Origin: Aulostomus chinensis
Lineage: Eukaryota; Chordata; Actinopteri; Syngnathiformes; Aulostomidae
Reading direction: 5' to 3'
Length of the DNA: 64,000 nt
Assembly: GCA_037954235.1 (NCBI GenBank)
Contig: JBBMOA010000014.1
Span: 19,424,773-19,488,772, forward strand
The notes beneath the pieces are model-generated. The model made no database searches. It was given only the letters and a program-made list of their open reading frames with translations, and was not told the origin of the DNA. Shown piece by piece: positions 21,324 through 33,198 of the stretch. Every line of letters begins with the position of its first letter. Position 1 is the stretch's first letter. The translations under genes were made by a program, and so were the position numbers.

Positions 21324-21609
21324 CTTAAACTCCAGTTCCATGGCAGTGACAGTCTCTCCCAGAGGAATCTGGGAGAGCTTCTGGATGTGGGCATATAAAT
21401 TGCGGGCAGGGACTTCTGTGTTGCCACATGTAGCAGCTTCCAGCAGCGCCTCGTGGATGAAGATGTACTGATCCTCTGTCTGCACCATGTAGTTCCTCTG
21501 GGCTCGCATACACGTTACATGGCCATAAATGTCCACAGACTTCTCATGTTTCATTCTCTCAAGCATGGCTTCAATCACGATGAAGCAGCCTGTCCGACCC
21601 ACACCAGCA
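21324..21609 (-). CDS. ptprf: ptprf exon: D1 signature loop to D1-D2 linker
   Basis: One base completes Ser501, then residues 502-596, phase 0 at the end, acceptor CCTCCAG, donor GTACAT. It begins AGVGRTGCF, completing the P-loop with Arg506. It continues with ERMKHEKSVDIYGHVTCMRA, the Q-loop (VQTEDQY, residues 543-549), and FIHEALLEAATCGNTEVPAR, ending in the linker helix TAMELEFK. It is the largest exon seen (286 nt). HVTCMRAQ and the ATCG/LYAHIQKL residues are LAR-type. Confidence 0.98.
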
Positions 21610-23052
21610 CTGGAGGAGGAAAACAGGCTATCACTTAAGGTTACAGACAATTAAGAAGGTATAGGTATATCAAATTTTAGCATGATTTAAAGGAAATGCA
21701 CGTGGATGAAAATATTGAATCACTGGAAACTACAGACACACCTCACAGATATTGCACAGCGAGGTAAGAGCTAATGCTCAGCACCCCACAGGAGAAGGGA
21801 TGTGAAGCTCTGTTGAACAGCAGGGAGGGTGCATTCCGCCAGGAGAGAGCTGGACTCCATTTTCAGATATTTGCCACTCTCTTTCCTTTGATATGCGTGA
21901 TATAAAGCTTCATTGCCAAGCTTGGTTATTAAAGATGAATCTGCTCAAGGATTTTTTTAGTAGTTCTTTATTTCATTTGGCAAAATATAGCCCTTCTCCA
22001 ACATGCTTTTTTCTTTAATGACTTTACTGGAAAGAATTAATTTTATTCTGCAACTCAACCAGAGCAGATTTGCATAATTCAATTTTTTTTAAATAACAAC
22101 TCTCATTTATCTTTTACTATCCCTTTAAACACCCCCTCAGTTCATCGTCTGTCTGTAACAAGCTGTCTCCCTAAAAACCCACTTTCTTCTGACTGGCCAA
22201 TATCTCAGGCAGAGTCCCTATGCTGTGTGTCTTGGGCAGATGGCTGCATCAGACATCTGCGAGGAGCTGACACCAGCTCAACAAAAGCATACCAAACTTG
22301 ATTTAAAACCTCGCAGCTGTATGCCTCCACCAACCAGTCCATTCGCCATTTAAATATGCATTTCTCCAGACATTTAATGCTACCACTACTACCACTACAA
22401 CAACTGACTCTGAATCAGTGAGTTTTGATGAATTTTCTTTGGTATGTCATTCGATAGTGGTGCAGGAATGAATCCTAAAATGAAAACAAGTCCAGGAAAA
22501 AAGTGAGCATTGTTAAAATCTGCTTCCCTCATCTCAAAGTCAGTGGGAATTTTGAGTGGGTTTTCAATCAATGCCTGAAGTAAGGTCAGTGCTTCACACC
22601 AACGTATGACAATTTAATATTGTGTTTGAAAGAATAACACATATCAGTAAATACAAATCATAAAAGCATCTGTGTTTCCTTAAAAACAACTGTTGCCAAC
22701 AAGTGGCAAAATAAGGCAACTCTGCTTGATAGGTAAAGTGTGAAAACTGGTCATTGCAAGTCAAGAACAGTCTCTGTCCAACAACCAATCTTTTAGCCAA
22801 TTTCGAAGATAAGATGATATAAAATTACCCTGCAGAAAACAACTAACTGTCCAGCAGGACCGGACATGCGCTGTGCACAGCTTTGATGTGGAGGCCATCT
22901 TTTATCTGCTCTGCTTTGGTGTTTCTCCTCTCCTGATATGGTCAGCCCTCCATATGATTTCCATCTGGAATCTGTGTCAGTGATTCCCTATCATGCACCA
23001 GCATAACCACTAGATAAAGTTGCCATGACTGTTGGATTGTCCGTCTCTTTAC
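21610..23052 (-). other. ptprf intron (1443 bp)
   Basis: Donor GTAAAG, acceptor CCTCCAG. No repeat, RNA gene or coding region was recognised. Confidence 0.85.
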
Positions 23053-23207
23053 CTGCAATGGACCACCATGGGCCCGGCATCTGGAGGGTTACAGGCCTTG
23101 ATCCTGCGTAGAAAGGCCAGTGTTGGGGTGGGATATTCAGGCACTCCATGGTCAGGCCAGGCCATAAACTGGAACTGTCGAACCTCTCTCTTCTCACTTG
23201 AGCCATT
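23053..23207 (-). CDS. ptprf: ptprf exon: D1 WPD loop and catalytic cysteine
   Basis: Residues 450-500 plus two bases of Ser501, acceptor GTGCAG, donor GTAAAG. It starts NGSSEKREVRQFQF and has the WPDHGVP loop at residues 466-472, whose Asp468 is the expected general acid. It ends GPMVVHC, with Cys500 (bases 23055-23057) as the nucleophile of the HCSAGVGRTG signature that continues in the next exon. Both key residues are present, so D1 looks catalytically competent. Confidence 0.97.
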
Positions 23208-23547
23208 CTGCACATACATTAATATACATGTGTCTTTATTATGTGGTCATTAAAACAACAGAGTTATTGTCTTAATTTTCTGTTCAAAATTGAGCAAATG
23301 TGTGCAGTGCTGTGGACAGCTACATACTGACCCTAACACTGAACCTTAATCAGACTTTAGCCATGAAATTCACATTCAACAACTCAAAAGCCCATTAATA
23401 AAAATCTATAAACGTTGTTGAAACTAAATGATCAAGGTCAGAATCTAGTGACAAAATGAGATGAGAACTGTAAATGCAGATTTCTGCTACCCATGATTGT
23501 CTTTCTTTCGTCATATTTCATCTCTCATAATAATGAATGGTTCTCAC
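23208..23547 (-). other. ptprf intron (340 bp)
   Basis: Donor GTGAGA, acceptor GTGCAG. Short AT-rich intron with nothing else in it. Confidence 0.9.
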
Positions 23548-23667
23548 CTTATAGAGAGCAAAGGTGCGTACACTGTAGGTGGCCAGCTCCACAGTGTCCA
23601 ACATGGTAACCTGAATCATCCCATATGTCTCCGTACCCCGACTGGGCCAGTACTGGTCACACTTCAC
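23548..23667 (-). CDS. ptprf: ptprf exon: D1 central strand region
   Basis: Residues 410-449, phase 0 on both sides, acceptor CATGCAG, donor GTGAGA. It reads VKCDQYWPSRGTETYG, then MIQVTMLDTVELATYSVRTF, ALYK. The KC-QYWP motif is common to classical PTP domains. It lies 340 bp upstream of the exon carrying the WPD loop, so the two are close neighbours in the gene. Confidence 0.96.
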
Positions 23668-26600
23668 CTGCATGCAAACACACAAAAATTTGCTTTCACA
23701 AACAACATTGCTGCTTTTCTATCTACACAGAACAACTAATGACAACAAAGACAAAGCCATACCAAGAAATATTCTACATAGTGTGGCTGTTTTATGGCTA
23801 AGCAATCTATGACTAACTTTAGCCTGGCAACAAGTGTGAGCTTCATAAGACTGTAGCAGTTTCTGCAGTTTTCCATTGTCATTATTTAGCATGAAGCTTT
23901 TCAAATAATAGCAGGTTAATTTCATATTGTACAGACCCTATGGATCAGAGCCAGAGACATAATTCTGCTCTTTTTCTCCCTTGGTGAAGGAAGGATAAAC
24001 TAGGAGGATGATCCTGGAGGACATGGAACATACATTCGGACATCAGTGCTGACTTAAGGGGACTGGTGGCTTCAGAATGCCAGGCTGCAGGAGCCTGTGG
24101 TAACAGATGGAGAGAATTATGCTTCATGGACTAGGTTGGGGGTTCTTTGTGAGGCCAGTGACTGAGCACACAGTCCTTTTGGCCACCTGGTTGAGACTCA
24201 TTCAGCTCATGTCACTAGGACACAATGTGAACTTGAGGTCAGAGACATCACACAAGAGGAAAACAACACCACTGGTCATTTAAGAGAATAACAGCAACCT
24301 ATATGTAGATTTCATGGCAAGCTCTCAAGTCCTTGTGTAGTCTAGATCTTATCCCTCTCCAGTCCATCTCAGGACCAACACATATTGACAGACAACCAGT
24401 CACACTCACAGCCACGCCTACGGTCAATTTAGAGTATCAATCAGCCTTGTCCCCTCTTTATGTCTTTGAACTGTGGGAGGAAGCTGGAGTACCAGAGAGA
24501 ACCCACGCAGGCACAGGGAGAACATGGAGACTCACACAGAAAGATCCCGTGCCTGAGCTCAAACCCGGAACCTTCTTTTTTAACACACAAATATTTAAGA
24601 TTGGACCATTAAACTGAACTGAACTGAGCTTCTGTGTTTCATACTACAATGAGTCATGGGGCAAAGTGGTAAGAGCAGGGATTGTGTAGTTTATGTCACC
24701 CTTTTACATAATTAAACATGGCAACGAGTGAACAAAGATGAACAGATGACAAGACAGGAAGGGGAACCATGACCAACTGGCTCCTAGAAGGCTGAAGTAG
24801 GTACATAAGCAATTTAATGTCTCTAAGATCGACGCTGTCTACACGTATTCTCCTGAAAGGATATTCAAAGGAAAATTTTGTTGATTTTATCAGGGAGGAA
24901 AAAATTACTTTCAAAAAAGTAATCTCTTTGAAATGTAAATTAATGGGAAATCCACTGACTGGCTGCTTTGTTTCCTGATATTACAGATTAAACAATGAGA
25001 TAACTATGTAGTAATAAATCATTTGTCCCAATTCAGTGCAGGACAGATTGGCAGAAACCAGCCAGATTTACATTTAAGTTGAAGTAGGTATCTATGGTAC
25101 ATTAATCCTTCTGTAGTTCCAAAAATTATACTTAATGAAGACAATATTTCAACTGGATTGATGATTTTTCCCTATATCTGATCTACATAGAGGGTGTCAC
25201 ATAGAAAAATACTAATATTGTTGATATAATAATGCTGAGGAGGGACAATGTGCATTTTTTTATTGATAATTTTCTGTTTTTTAAGAGCACCTGTTAGAAC
25301 TTGAAAGGAAAAAAAAAAACTGTTTTTAGGTAGAGTGTTGCATCAATACCTGGTCTAAAAACCTAAACCTAGCTAACCTAAATTTAGCTTTATCCTAAGT
25401 ATGGTTTTGTTAGTCAGAGGGCACTGATGGTGACACTCAAACTTACAAATGAGCCAGGGTCATAACATTACACTGTTCACTGCCACAGTGAAAGTCTGAA
25501 GTTTAGATATTCAACTTCATGTGAAACTAATAGCATTGTTATTCTTCCCCAATTAATACAACCCTAACTTCAGATGCACTGATTTGAATGGACATGAACT
25601 GCAGTTAGTGAAACCCTCGTATAAACTTGTGTTTGGGTACCAGCAGCAGCCACGACCTCACCCAAAGGTTAAAGAGCACCACATATTTTTTTGAAGCAGA
25701 GACAGGTATTATTGGCTCAGGCAGAGAACTGATGGTATCTGTCAGAAATAATAATGGCACGCAGCTGTTGTACTCAGCCCTGCCCTTTGGTTGTGGAGTT
25801 ATTAAGAGTGTAAAGGAGGGACGCCATCATCACTCACAGGAATGCTGGAGCTGCTCTGCTGGCTGGCTCTCTTACGCCATGTGACTGGCTGTAAATGCCT
25901 AATAGCTCATGTCCAGCATCAGCGTGCAGCTGTAACAGGGCCAGACTCATCTGTACTCCTGCAACTACATCCTCATATATACACTACATACAGAACCTAG
26001 GTTCATGGAGGGGATCCTGTAATATTTTTGGTGCTACTTTTTTCATTGAATATCGTGAGCAGTCGTGGGAGTAACTGTACATGACAATATTGCATGTACA
26101 TTTATAGCATTTCTTGTGCTTTTCTGGTTCACCACTCACACACAGGAGTAGGAGGGAGGGTCCAGACACACTGATAGAAGGTTGTGAAACTCAGATTGGA
26201 AGGTTCCCACATGATTTTTAAAAAAAACCCCAATCACTCAATACACTTTTGCAAAAAACGCCCAGCACTGAGCGTCCTCCCACATGATTCATTGATGGCA
26301 GAAGGAGCTGTGCAGTGTACCAACTTGTAAATACTTTGGTACATTTGATACAATTCATTTTGGAAAAGTTCTAGAAATTTCTTTCACAAATACCTAAGTA
26401 TTGGAGTATGTGCAGTTCAGTTAGGACATGCTGAGAGAAAATTATTTTGGTTAGTATTAGTTTACCTTGATATACATTTATGTTGTGAAGAAGCAAATAG
26501 CTTTTGTAACTGATTTTGGATAAATGTACAGTGGTACATTATAACATTACATTTTTATGTTTAAACTGATATTTCAGGGAATGTATGTTCATAATTGTCA

Positions 26601-27158
26601 CTTAAAGGTGTGTAAATGTCTTGGAAATATAAGTATAAACCCGAATTTAATATTTTGAGGTGGCTGAAAAACAATGAAGTGGCACATTATCTATGAATTT
26701 CAACTGGTATGGACCTTGTTTCCTGAGAAATACAAAAATGCTAAATATAATGCTGCTGATGAGAAGAAAAAAAAATTGTATTCACTATTTTCATTTTTTT
26801 AAGAGCACCTTATTGTCTCAGTTTGAAATCTCTAAACCTCAGAGCACCTGACTCCCATGAATATGTTAATTTGTTCAAAATCCAAACAAACAATAACACT
26901 GAAAAAACATTATTTCAGCAAATACAATTGAAAGTCGGTGTTCCTAGTCAGGGATAGCAATATCATCAGTGTTGAGAAATCTCCTTTTGTTTTGTTGTTG
27001 TTATGACAACCAAGACGTGTTATTGTTGTTGTTGTTTTTTGCATCATTTAACATTATAGATTTCCCCCCTTTTCAGCCTTTGGTGACTCTATCGTAATAA
27101 AGACACTGTAAGCCAAGGTTATTGCCATCATAACCGCATGGTATATTCATTCCCTCAC
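23668..27158 (-). other. ptprf intron (3491 bp)
   Basis: It contains a SINE fragment at 24353-24575. The remainder is AT-rich with small poly-A and TTG runs and no recognised gene or element. Confidence 0.85.
24353..24575 (-). mobile_element. ATGG-tailed SINE, internal fragment
   Basis: It carries the middle of the SINE on the minus strand (complement of CCAGTCCATCTCAGGACC through GTACCAGAGAGAACCCACG), but lacks both the ATGG tail and the tRNA-like head. Confidence 0.85.
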
Positions 27159-27334
27159 CCGTGACTTTTCCTCTAGGCGGGTCATCATGATGATAGTGCA
27201 GGTCCTCTGTTCCCACACCAGCCTCCAGAAGTCACTCAAAGTCTCTGGCAGTGGCCCCTGTGTAGCGATGTAAGCATTCTGCTTTCTGTAGCCGTCAATG
27301 TAGTTGGCATTGATGTAGTCACTACCAGGAACTC
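27159..27334 (-). CDS. ptprf: ptprf exon: D1 substrate-binding core
   Basis: Two bases complete Gly351, then residues 352-409, phase 0 at the end, acceptor CTGCAG, donor GTGAGG. It encodes VPGSDYINANYIDGYRKQNA, then YIATQGPLPET, the second conserved PTP motif block, followed by DFWRLVWEQRT and MMTRLEEKSR. These are the PTP core motifs DYINA, YIATQGP and FW-WE. Compared with LAR, residues such as LSDFWRLV and TCTIIMM are mild substitutions. Confidence 0.97.
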
Positions 27335-27533
27335 CTGCAGAAAGGAATGCATTACAGTGAGCTACAGGAAAGAAAAAAAACTAAAATAGGAGAAGGAGGG
27401 CCTCTGCCTAAAATATGATGAAAACAAATAAAAAGTAAAATAACCCTGTTTTAAATCCTCTTGGTGGTTAAAGTAAAAAAAAAAAGTAAGAACTTACAGC
27501 ATATAAAGTCCCCTTTCTTATTTGCAAACTCAC

Positions 27534-27657
27534 CATCGACAGGTGTGAGGACGACCCTGGAATGGTCATAGGCGATAACATTTGCATAGCGATTCTTTGG
27601 CTTGTTGACCTCCAGGTTGGAGTGCTCCCAAGTGAACTGCTGTCCTGGATCAATAGA
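27534..27657 (-). CDS. ptprf: ptprf exon: start of phosphatase domain D1
   Basis: Residues 310-350 plus one base of Gly351, acceptor CGTGTCAG, donor GTGAGT. It encodes SIDPGQQFTWEHSNLEVNK, then PKNRYANVIAYDHSRV. KNRY (residues 330-333) is the phosphotyrosine-recognition loop, whose Tyr sets pocket depth in classical PTPs. The next exon is only 199 bp downstream. Conservation with LAR (SIDPGQQFTWENSNLEV) is nearly complete. Confidence 0.97.
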
Positions 27658-29576
27658 CTGACACGTAGCAGAGGAAGAGGAAGAGGAGACCAAGAGAGAG
27701 TGAAAGTGGGAAAGAAAAAGCAGCTCAATGTTTATAATAGTTATTTACTTCTGTAGTTTAAGGATGTCAGTCTGAGCGAAGAATCCAGTTCAATAAATGA
27801 GACACAGAAACTAAATCAGCATCCCTCCTCCAACCTCCTGTTCAATAATATGAAAACCCCTGGATCAAACGCCATAAAATCCTTCTAAGACCCCCATCTA
27901 TCAGCTCTCAGCCTCAACAAAGAGCTGGTTTGGTAATAAATGGAAACTTTTGGGGTAAGTTTGAGGGCAAAATCCTGGGATGTTTCTGCAGTATAAAGCT
28001 GTAATCTATGTTTCTAATCTATGTTGAGAACTTACTGTAACTCCTCTTGTGATATTTTGATCCTTTGTTTTTATGTTTCTGAAGCTATCATTCTGATGTT
28101 TCAGCCTGACTTTTAGTAGCACAATTCCAAAGGCCTGAACAAACTGAGCAAAAGCTGCAAAAAAAAACATCACTTCAGTGACATTTTTCAAAACAACTTG
28201 GCATGTTGAGGCGTCGGGACACTCTGAATGCTTTTGATGTGAAATATGGAGGCATTTTATGGTATTATAAATTTGGTCACCATTCACTTTTTTGAGATTA
28301 AGAGCTTCACTTGACCTTCTATCAGCCTGAGGGTGAGTACATAGAGACTGAATTTCAATTTTGGGGTGAGCTAGCCTTTAAGTTGGTGTACTTTGGATGG
28401 GTACTTAGCAGTGAAATGCTATATTTTATGGATACACAGAAAGTGGAAAAATTCCATTCCTGTCTTTTTCGTTGTTGTGTTGCTGACAAGTGTGTCAGAT
28501 GTTTCCCTAAGGGTCTCATCTACATTGTTAGAGAAAGGTTTGTGTATTGTATGAAGACAAGACAGCATACATATAATTTGCATGTCAATCTTCAGGATCC
28601 AATTCAAAGAAGCATGACATTGTGACAGATAATGACAAATGCATTTGTAAATGGTGTTTTCTACTTAGCGTGACTTTTCTGGGATCAATAAGTGCAGCAT
28701 ACGAGATGAAGACTCAAGTCTATCAGGTGATGGCTGAGTGTGGGCATGAGGCTTTTTAATATGCTGTCTGATGACTTGTCTCTATTGATTGTTGACTGTG
28801 AAGATGGAGCAGGTTTAGCTGAATAATGACATGCTGAAGATTATTATTCATAATCGACCTTTCATGCTCTGACTACTTATCTGACATCATCTGGAAAATA
28901 AACACACACACGGACACATACTGTACAGGCGAATGAAGCGGCAGCAAGAACTCTTAACATCCTGCTGCTTTTCTTCCTGCCTGGCTGGGTGGCTGTGCAG
29001 TCCCCCCACGCTTCAAATGATAATACTGACAATGGAGAAAAAGGTTGAATGCACATCTTATTTAACAGCCTGTTAGGTAAGGTTTCCACAAAACTGCACT
29101 GACAAACCACTTACATTACCACTAATGTGATTGGCCGACATGTAAATTAGTTACTGAGCATGTCGGTGTAATCACACTTACGCCGCGGTTCCACCCCAGA
29201 AAAACAAAGCAGGTAAACACAGAGCAACAGCCAGGCGTGAAGCATGTGGGTTTGTGGAAAATAGAGCCAGGCTTAGACTCTGCACCAGCTGTTATGTTCA
29301 GTGCATCAGAATAACATTTCATTTATTCTCAATTCATGTACTGAAGCCCTTATTGGCTTTGAATAGGTTGTGTCTAACATTACATTTTACTGACTGATAG
29401 GATTGCAATAGTAGAGACATGTATTACCACCACCAAGTCGGTCATATTTTGGTGCTGTTTGTCTATAGGACTAATAAATCTTTACCTGGCAATTTTTCAC
29501 TGAATTTGATGGAGTGTTTTGGACAGATCTGTTTAATAAAGTCAAAAACTGCATTTTCAAATATTGGCTAATATAT

Positions 29577-30425
29577 ACAGTGCTAAACAAATTTATTAGA
29601 CTGCTGTGCTGCAGGACACAGGAAGACAGTGCAGAAGTGGAGAAACTGATTTAGGCAGACCAGGGGCCCAGTGCAAAAAGATCTGTATGACTACAGCTGT
29701 ATTTGCAAAAAAGACAGTCGTTAAAAAAATGGGTTTCTGTTTCATAAATCTGAGTCATAACATTCACACATCCACTCTAACAATTGGCCATAATTGAAGG
29801 CCGACACACTGCCAATAGCTCATTTCCATATGAGTTGGTTGTTAATGTTCATTCATTCTTTAGACATGGCTATGAAAAAAAACCAGCAGACACAGAGCAC
29901 TATCACGTTCAAGTGTGAAAGTGAAACAATTTTGAAGAAGACGAGAGGCGCGCTATGTTATATGGTGGTCCTGTCAACAAAATGAATTCTGCACAGTGGG
30001 AAAAAGTGACAGAGTACATGCATTTTTCATCAAAATTTTTTTAGAATGTGTCTTTTGCACAAAGGCTCAGATCATCCAAGAGATCATGAAATGTCTCATT
30101 TTTGCACCCATTTTGTCCATGAACCTAATGTCACTTTTCAGAATAATGCTCAGCCTTGTGATGCTCAGTCGTTCAAATAGTTTCTGGAAACTGAAATCTT
30201 GTTCCTTAGTGGCCTCTCTATTCAGCACACCTAGACCCTACTGAACATCTGTTTATGTCAGTATTTTACTGTAATATGCATTAACTCCCACAGTACTTGT
30301 TAAAGAACGGCACAGCATTCCATGAGACTCATTCAAAGATCTCATCCATTCTACTGTACGTGAAGGAGAAACACTGCATTAAGAAATGCAAATGGTGGTA
30401 TACAATTTTGAGTAAGAGCACTGAA
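29577..30425 (+). mobile_element. Possible Tc1-like transposon relic
   Basis: The left end TACAGTGCTAAACAAATTTA, followed by TTAGAC, resembles a Tc1/mariner-type terminus, and GAGCACTGA near 30417 could be the decayed opposite end. Around 30233 a plus-strand frame reads LDPTEHLF, recalling the DLNPIEHLW block of Tc1 transposases. The rest is too damaged to judge, so this is a weak call. Confidence 0.38.
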
Positions 30426-30837
30426 TGCTTACCCTCATCTCTCACTGATTGTTGAGGGTATGCTGGTAGACATTTTAAAGTTAGCTCTGTATTTTTTTTT
30501 TTGTATATTGTTGTTTTCCCATGTACCTGTAGCATAAACAAGAACATAAACTGGCTTATTTATTCAAGATCTGTTGTATGTTTTGCTCATGGACAATATG
30601 ATATGAAATTCCTGTCTCAAAAATAAACAGAACTGTGAATAGAAAAGCTAGGTATGTAGTGGAATATGATTTTTGTGTGATTTACCGCTATTATGAAACA
30701 AGAAAAATTCCCAAATGGATAAAATTTTTTATCTTAATGTAAAAAAACCAAAAAAAACATTAAAGACACTAAATCTGAAAATGTAAAAGTTTGTATTGTC
30801 AAGCATTAAATGCTAATTTTCATTAATAATGCACTTG

Positions 30838-30955
30838 TTCAGGTGGTTGAGTGGTTAGAGCGCATGTCCCAAGTGCAGGTGACACAGTTCAAATCCCTGC
30901 CTGAGGTCCTTTAATGTATGTCACATCCCCTTCGCTCTCCCTTATTTCCTGTCTG
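30838..30955 (+). mobile_element. tRNA-derived SINE (second family)
   Basis: It has an A-box-like TGGTTGAGTGGTTAGAGCG and a B-box-like AGTTCAAATCCCTG with tRNA-like spacing, then a CCTTTAATGTATGTCACATC and CCTTCGCTCTCCC body, ending in a TA/TG microsatellite. The insertion in the loop region and the missing 3' stem pairing argue against a working tRNA. Confidence 0.7.
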
Positions 30956-31020
30956 ATATATATATATATATATACAGTCTATATGTGTGTGTGTGTGTGT
31001 GTGTGTGGGTGTGTATATAT
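30956..31020. repeat. TA and TG microsatellite
   Basis: ATATAT (30956-30974) followed by TG repeats (30985-31014), at the 3' end of the SINE. Confidence 0.95.
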
Positions 31021-32119
31021 ATTATAGAATGCCCATTATTGGACAGGAGTATTAGCTGTTCCTAAACACTCTGAATATGTGTAATTTAAGATATTTCTAA
31101 CTGGTCACACAGTACATTCATAACTGGAACGAGGTCAGTGCTCACCATAATATCCTCATCTCATGTTTGTCAAACACTGAAAGCTGTTAAACTTCAATCC
31201 AACTCATCACGTTTGTTGAAAAAAAAAAGTGATTTAAAAAAAAATAAAATTAAATCATACCCCCTTCCTTCTGCTGTGCATAAACAGGGCATCCATCTGT
31301 CCTGGTTTATCTTCTTGGAAATTCACCACTTTAAATGCAAATTACCTTCCTTTGTAGGACATCAAGAAGCTATAATCCATCACTGGCATTTACAGTAGGT
31401 AAAAGCAGTGGGATATTATTTGTGGAAAGAGGGCAGATAATTTATGCATGCTGAACAGCTTCTCCTTTTCTATACGAACACTGAACTTTAACGTGGTAAC
31501 CGTCAGCCAGCTGCATACACAAAAAAATGATGTGTGATGTGTATATTGATGATTTTCTCAGATAAATAAAACACTAAAAAGCAGGTAAAATGCCTTTTGA
31601 CTTTTTTGAAACTTCATTTGCGCCAAACTGACATCCTGATATAATGATAATAATCATCATAATAAAAAGATAATAATAATAATCATAATAATCCCCAGTA
31701 TAGAGAAAGTGCAAAGGATGTATTAAAAAAACCCTGCATTTTAATGATCACTTTCCCCAAACTCTATTGGAGCTTCTCAGTATGACCTTGTCTGATATTG
31801 CAAACCCCCCAGGCAACTTAAGTTGGATCAATCTCTGCATTATCTGGGGGTGGGTAGGTAGGAAGTGTGTTCCACAGAAGTCTGTCACCCTTAATGAAAC
31901 TTGTCTCGAATTGTTCTGAGCTGCCCTGCGCAACATGAAACTCTCCAATAAGTCAGGCTTTAAGTGGACAACGAACAGTCCCATAATGTCGGTTCTTCAG
32001 TCTGACAAGAAAGTAAAATGTATTAATTTTCTGATGCTAAAGTAATGTTGTCATATAAAGATAAACAGAAGAAAAAAATAGAAAAAAGTCAGTGCTGTAT
32101 TTACAAAAGCTTCAATTAT

Positions 32120-32305
32120 AATGTACTTGATTCCACTTGTGTTAAGTGCTGCTTCTGTCAGTTATTATCAAGCTGGGTGGAAATAATTCACATTCGCAAG
32201 CTTTGAAGACTTCAGCTCCTCACCAGTTACTTAGACCTGAAGAAGCCTCTTGGATGAAAACTAAAAGTTATTAAAGAATTATAAATAAGTCCAGTTGTCT
32301 ATGAC
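32120..32305 (+). repeat. Dispersed repeat, possible Penelope-type end
   Basis: It contains GACCTGAAGAAGCCTCTTGG, ATGA and, slightly later, AAGTCCAGTTG, a phrase I recall as a common teleost repeat associated with the ends of Penelope-like elements. Only about 190 bp is recognisable. Confidence 0.45.
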
Positions 32306-32457
32306 ACTGTATTAAAGAAATTCAAACAGTATAATTTTGCTCTTAAAGATACTCATGTAATTTGGCATTTCATTTCCATAAAGTTGGGAGAGAGAGCATC
32401 TTTTTTTGAGAACATGTCCATGTTTTTCAACATGCTGACTGGCACCAAATCCACAGA

Positions 32458-32830
32458 ATCAATCAATCAATCAAACTTTATTCATAAAGCGCTTTTCATA
32501 CATATATGTAACTCAAAGTGCTGTACATAGACAAAAAATACAAACATTCCCTCAAGCCCCACCACCCACCCCAACCTTTGCATAACTTCGACAATTAAAA
32601 GCATTCCCTCAAACCCACAACCACCCCACTGTTGACCCCCCCCCCACACACACACGCACTGTTTCACTCATACACAAACATGCACGCATACATTCACTAA
32701 AATAGTGGATATTTGGCTGAGTATGAGAGGCTGGGTACAGATGGACCAGCCAAGGAAGCAAGAAAGCGGCCTCAAAGGAGCCGTCTGCACCAGGAGCAGA
32801 GCGCCACCGCTCCTGGTGTAGAGGGCTCCC
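32458..32830 (-). mobile_element. Reversed LINE-type 3' end
   Basis: On the minus strand it ends CACTTTGAGTTAC, then AAAGCGCTTTATGAATAAAG and TTTGATTGATTGATTGATT, the short tandem tail (32459-32475) typical of L2/CR1-like elements. Further in lies a hairpin with 10-base arms (32789-32798 and 32809-32818). No coding part is visible and the inner border is approximate. Confidence 0.55.
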
Positions 32831-33100
32831 CCAGAGGAAACACTGGAGGTCCTGATGATAAAAGAATACAAATTGGTAAAAATTAAAATACAAATAAATG
32901 CTAAGAACTCCAATCCAATCCACAGAAGAACTCCAATCACCAAAATCTGGGTTCATTAAGTGATATCTGATAAGCTGACAATCCCGACCCAACTAATCAG
33001 TTCTCAAACATACTGTAGGCACTTAACTAGTGTAAGCTCTTTCTTGAAGTTCCATCGTAAAACCTGGAATCTGTCTGCAGAAGAGAGTTCTGCCACGTAC

Positions 33101-33198
33101 CTCGTACTCTTGAGAGAAGCGCAGGCTGTCATTTGCCTTGAGTCGCTCGATGTGGTCTGCCAGGTCACAGATACCAATGGGAGGATGTTCCCTCATTC
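33101..33198 (-). CDS. ptprf: ptprf exon: juxtamembrane wedge before D1
   Basis: Two bases complete Gly277, then residues 278-309, ending in phase 0 at donor GTACGT. The acceptor is TTCCATAG. It encodes MREHPPIG, then LADHIERLKANDSLRFSQEYE, the conserved wedge helices leading into D1. Human LAR-family proteins have PPIPI at the start; here it reads PPIGIC, so a proline is replaced and a cysteine is present. The rest is nearly identical to LAR (LADNIERLKAND-LKFSQEYE). Confidence 0.94.

Larger units (their letters stand above)
27658..33100 (-). other. ptprf intron (5443 bp)
   Basis: It lies between the wedge exon and the first D1 exon. It holds a possible Tc1-like relic (29577-30425), a tRNA-headed SINE of a second family with TA/TG repeats (30838-31020), a Penelope-type terminal repeat (about 32120-32305) and a reversed LINE 3' end (32458-32830). 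The rest is unremarkable. Confidence 0.85.

Noticed and set aside
30838..30910. Possible functional tRNA gene
   Set aside because: A- and B-box-like segments are present, but the acceptor stem does not pair and the sequence continues into a known type of SINE body with a microsatellite tail.
32789..32818. Hairpin with 10-base GC-rich arms as a possible terminator or RNA gene
   Set aside because: It lies inside a reversed LINE 3' end, where such text is part of the repeat; nothing indicates an independent RNA.
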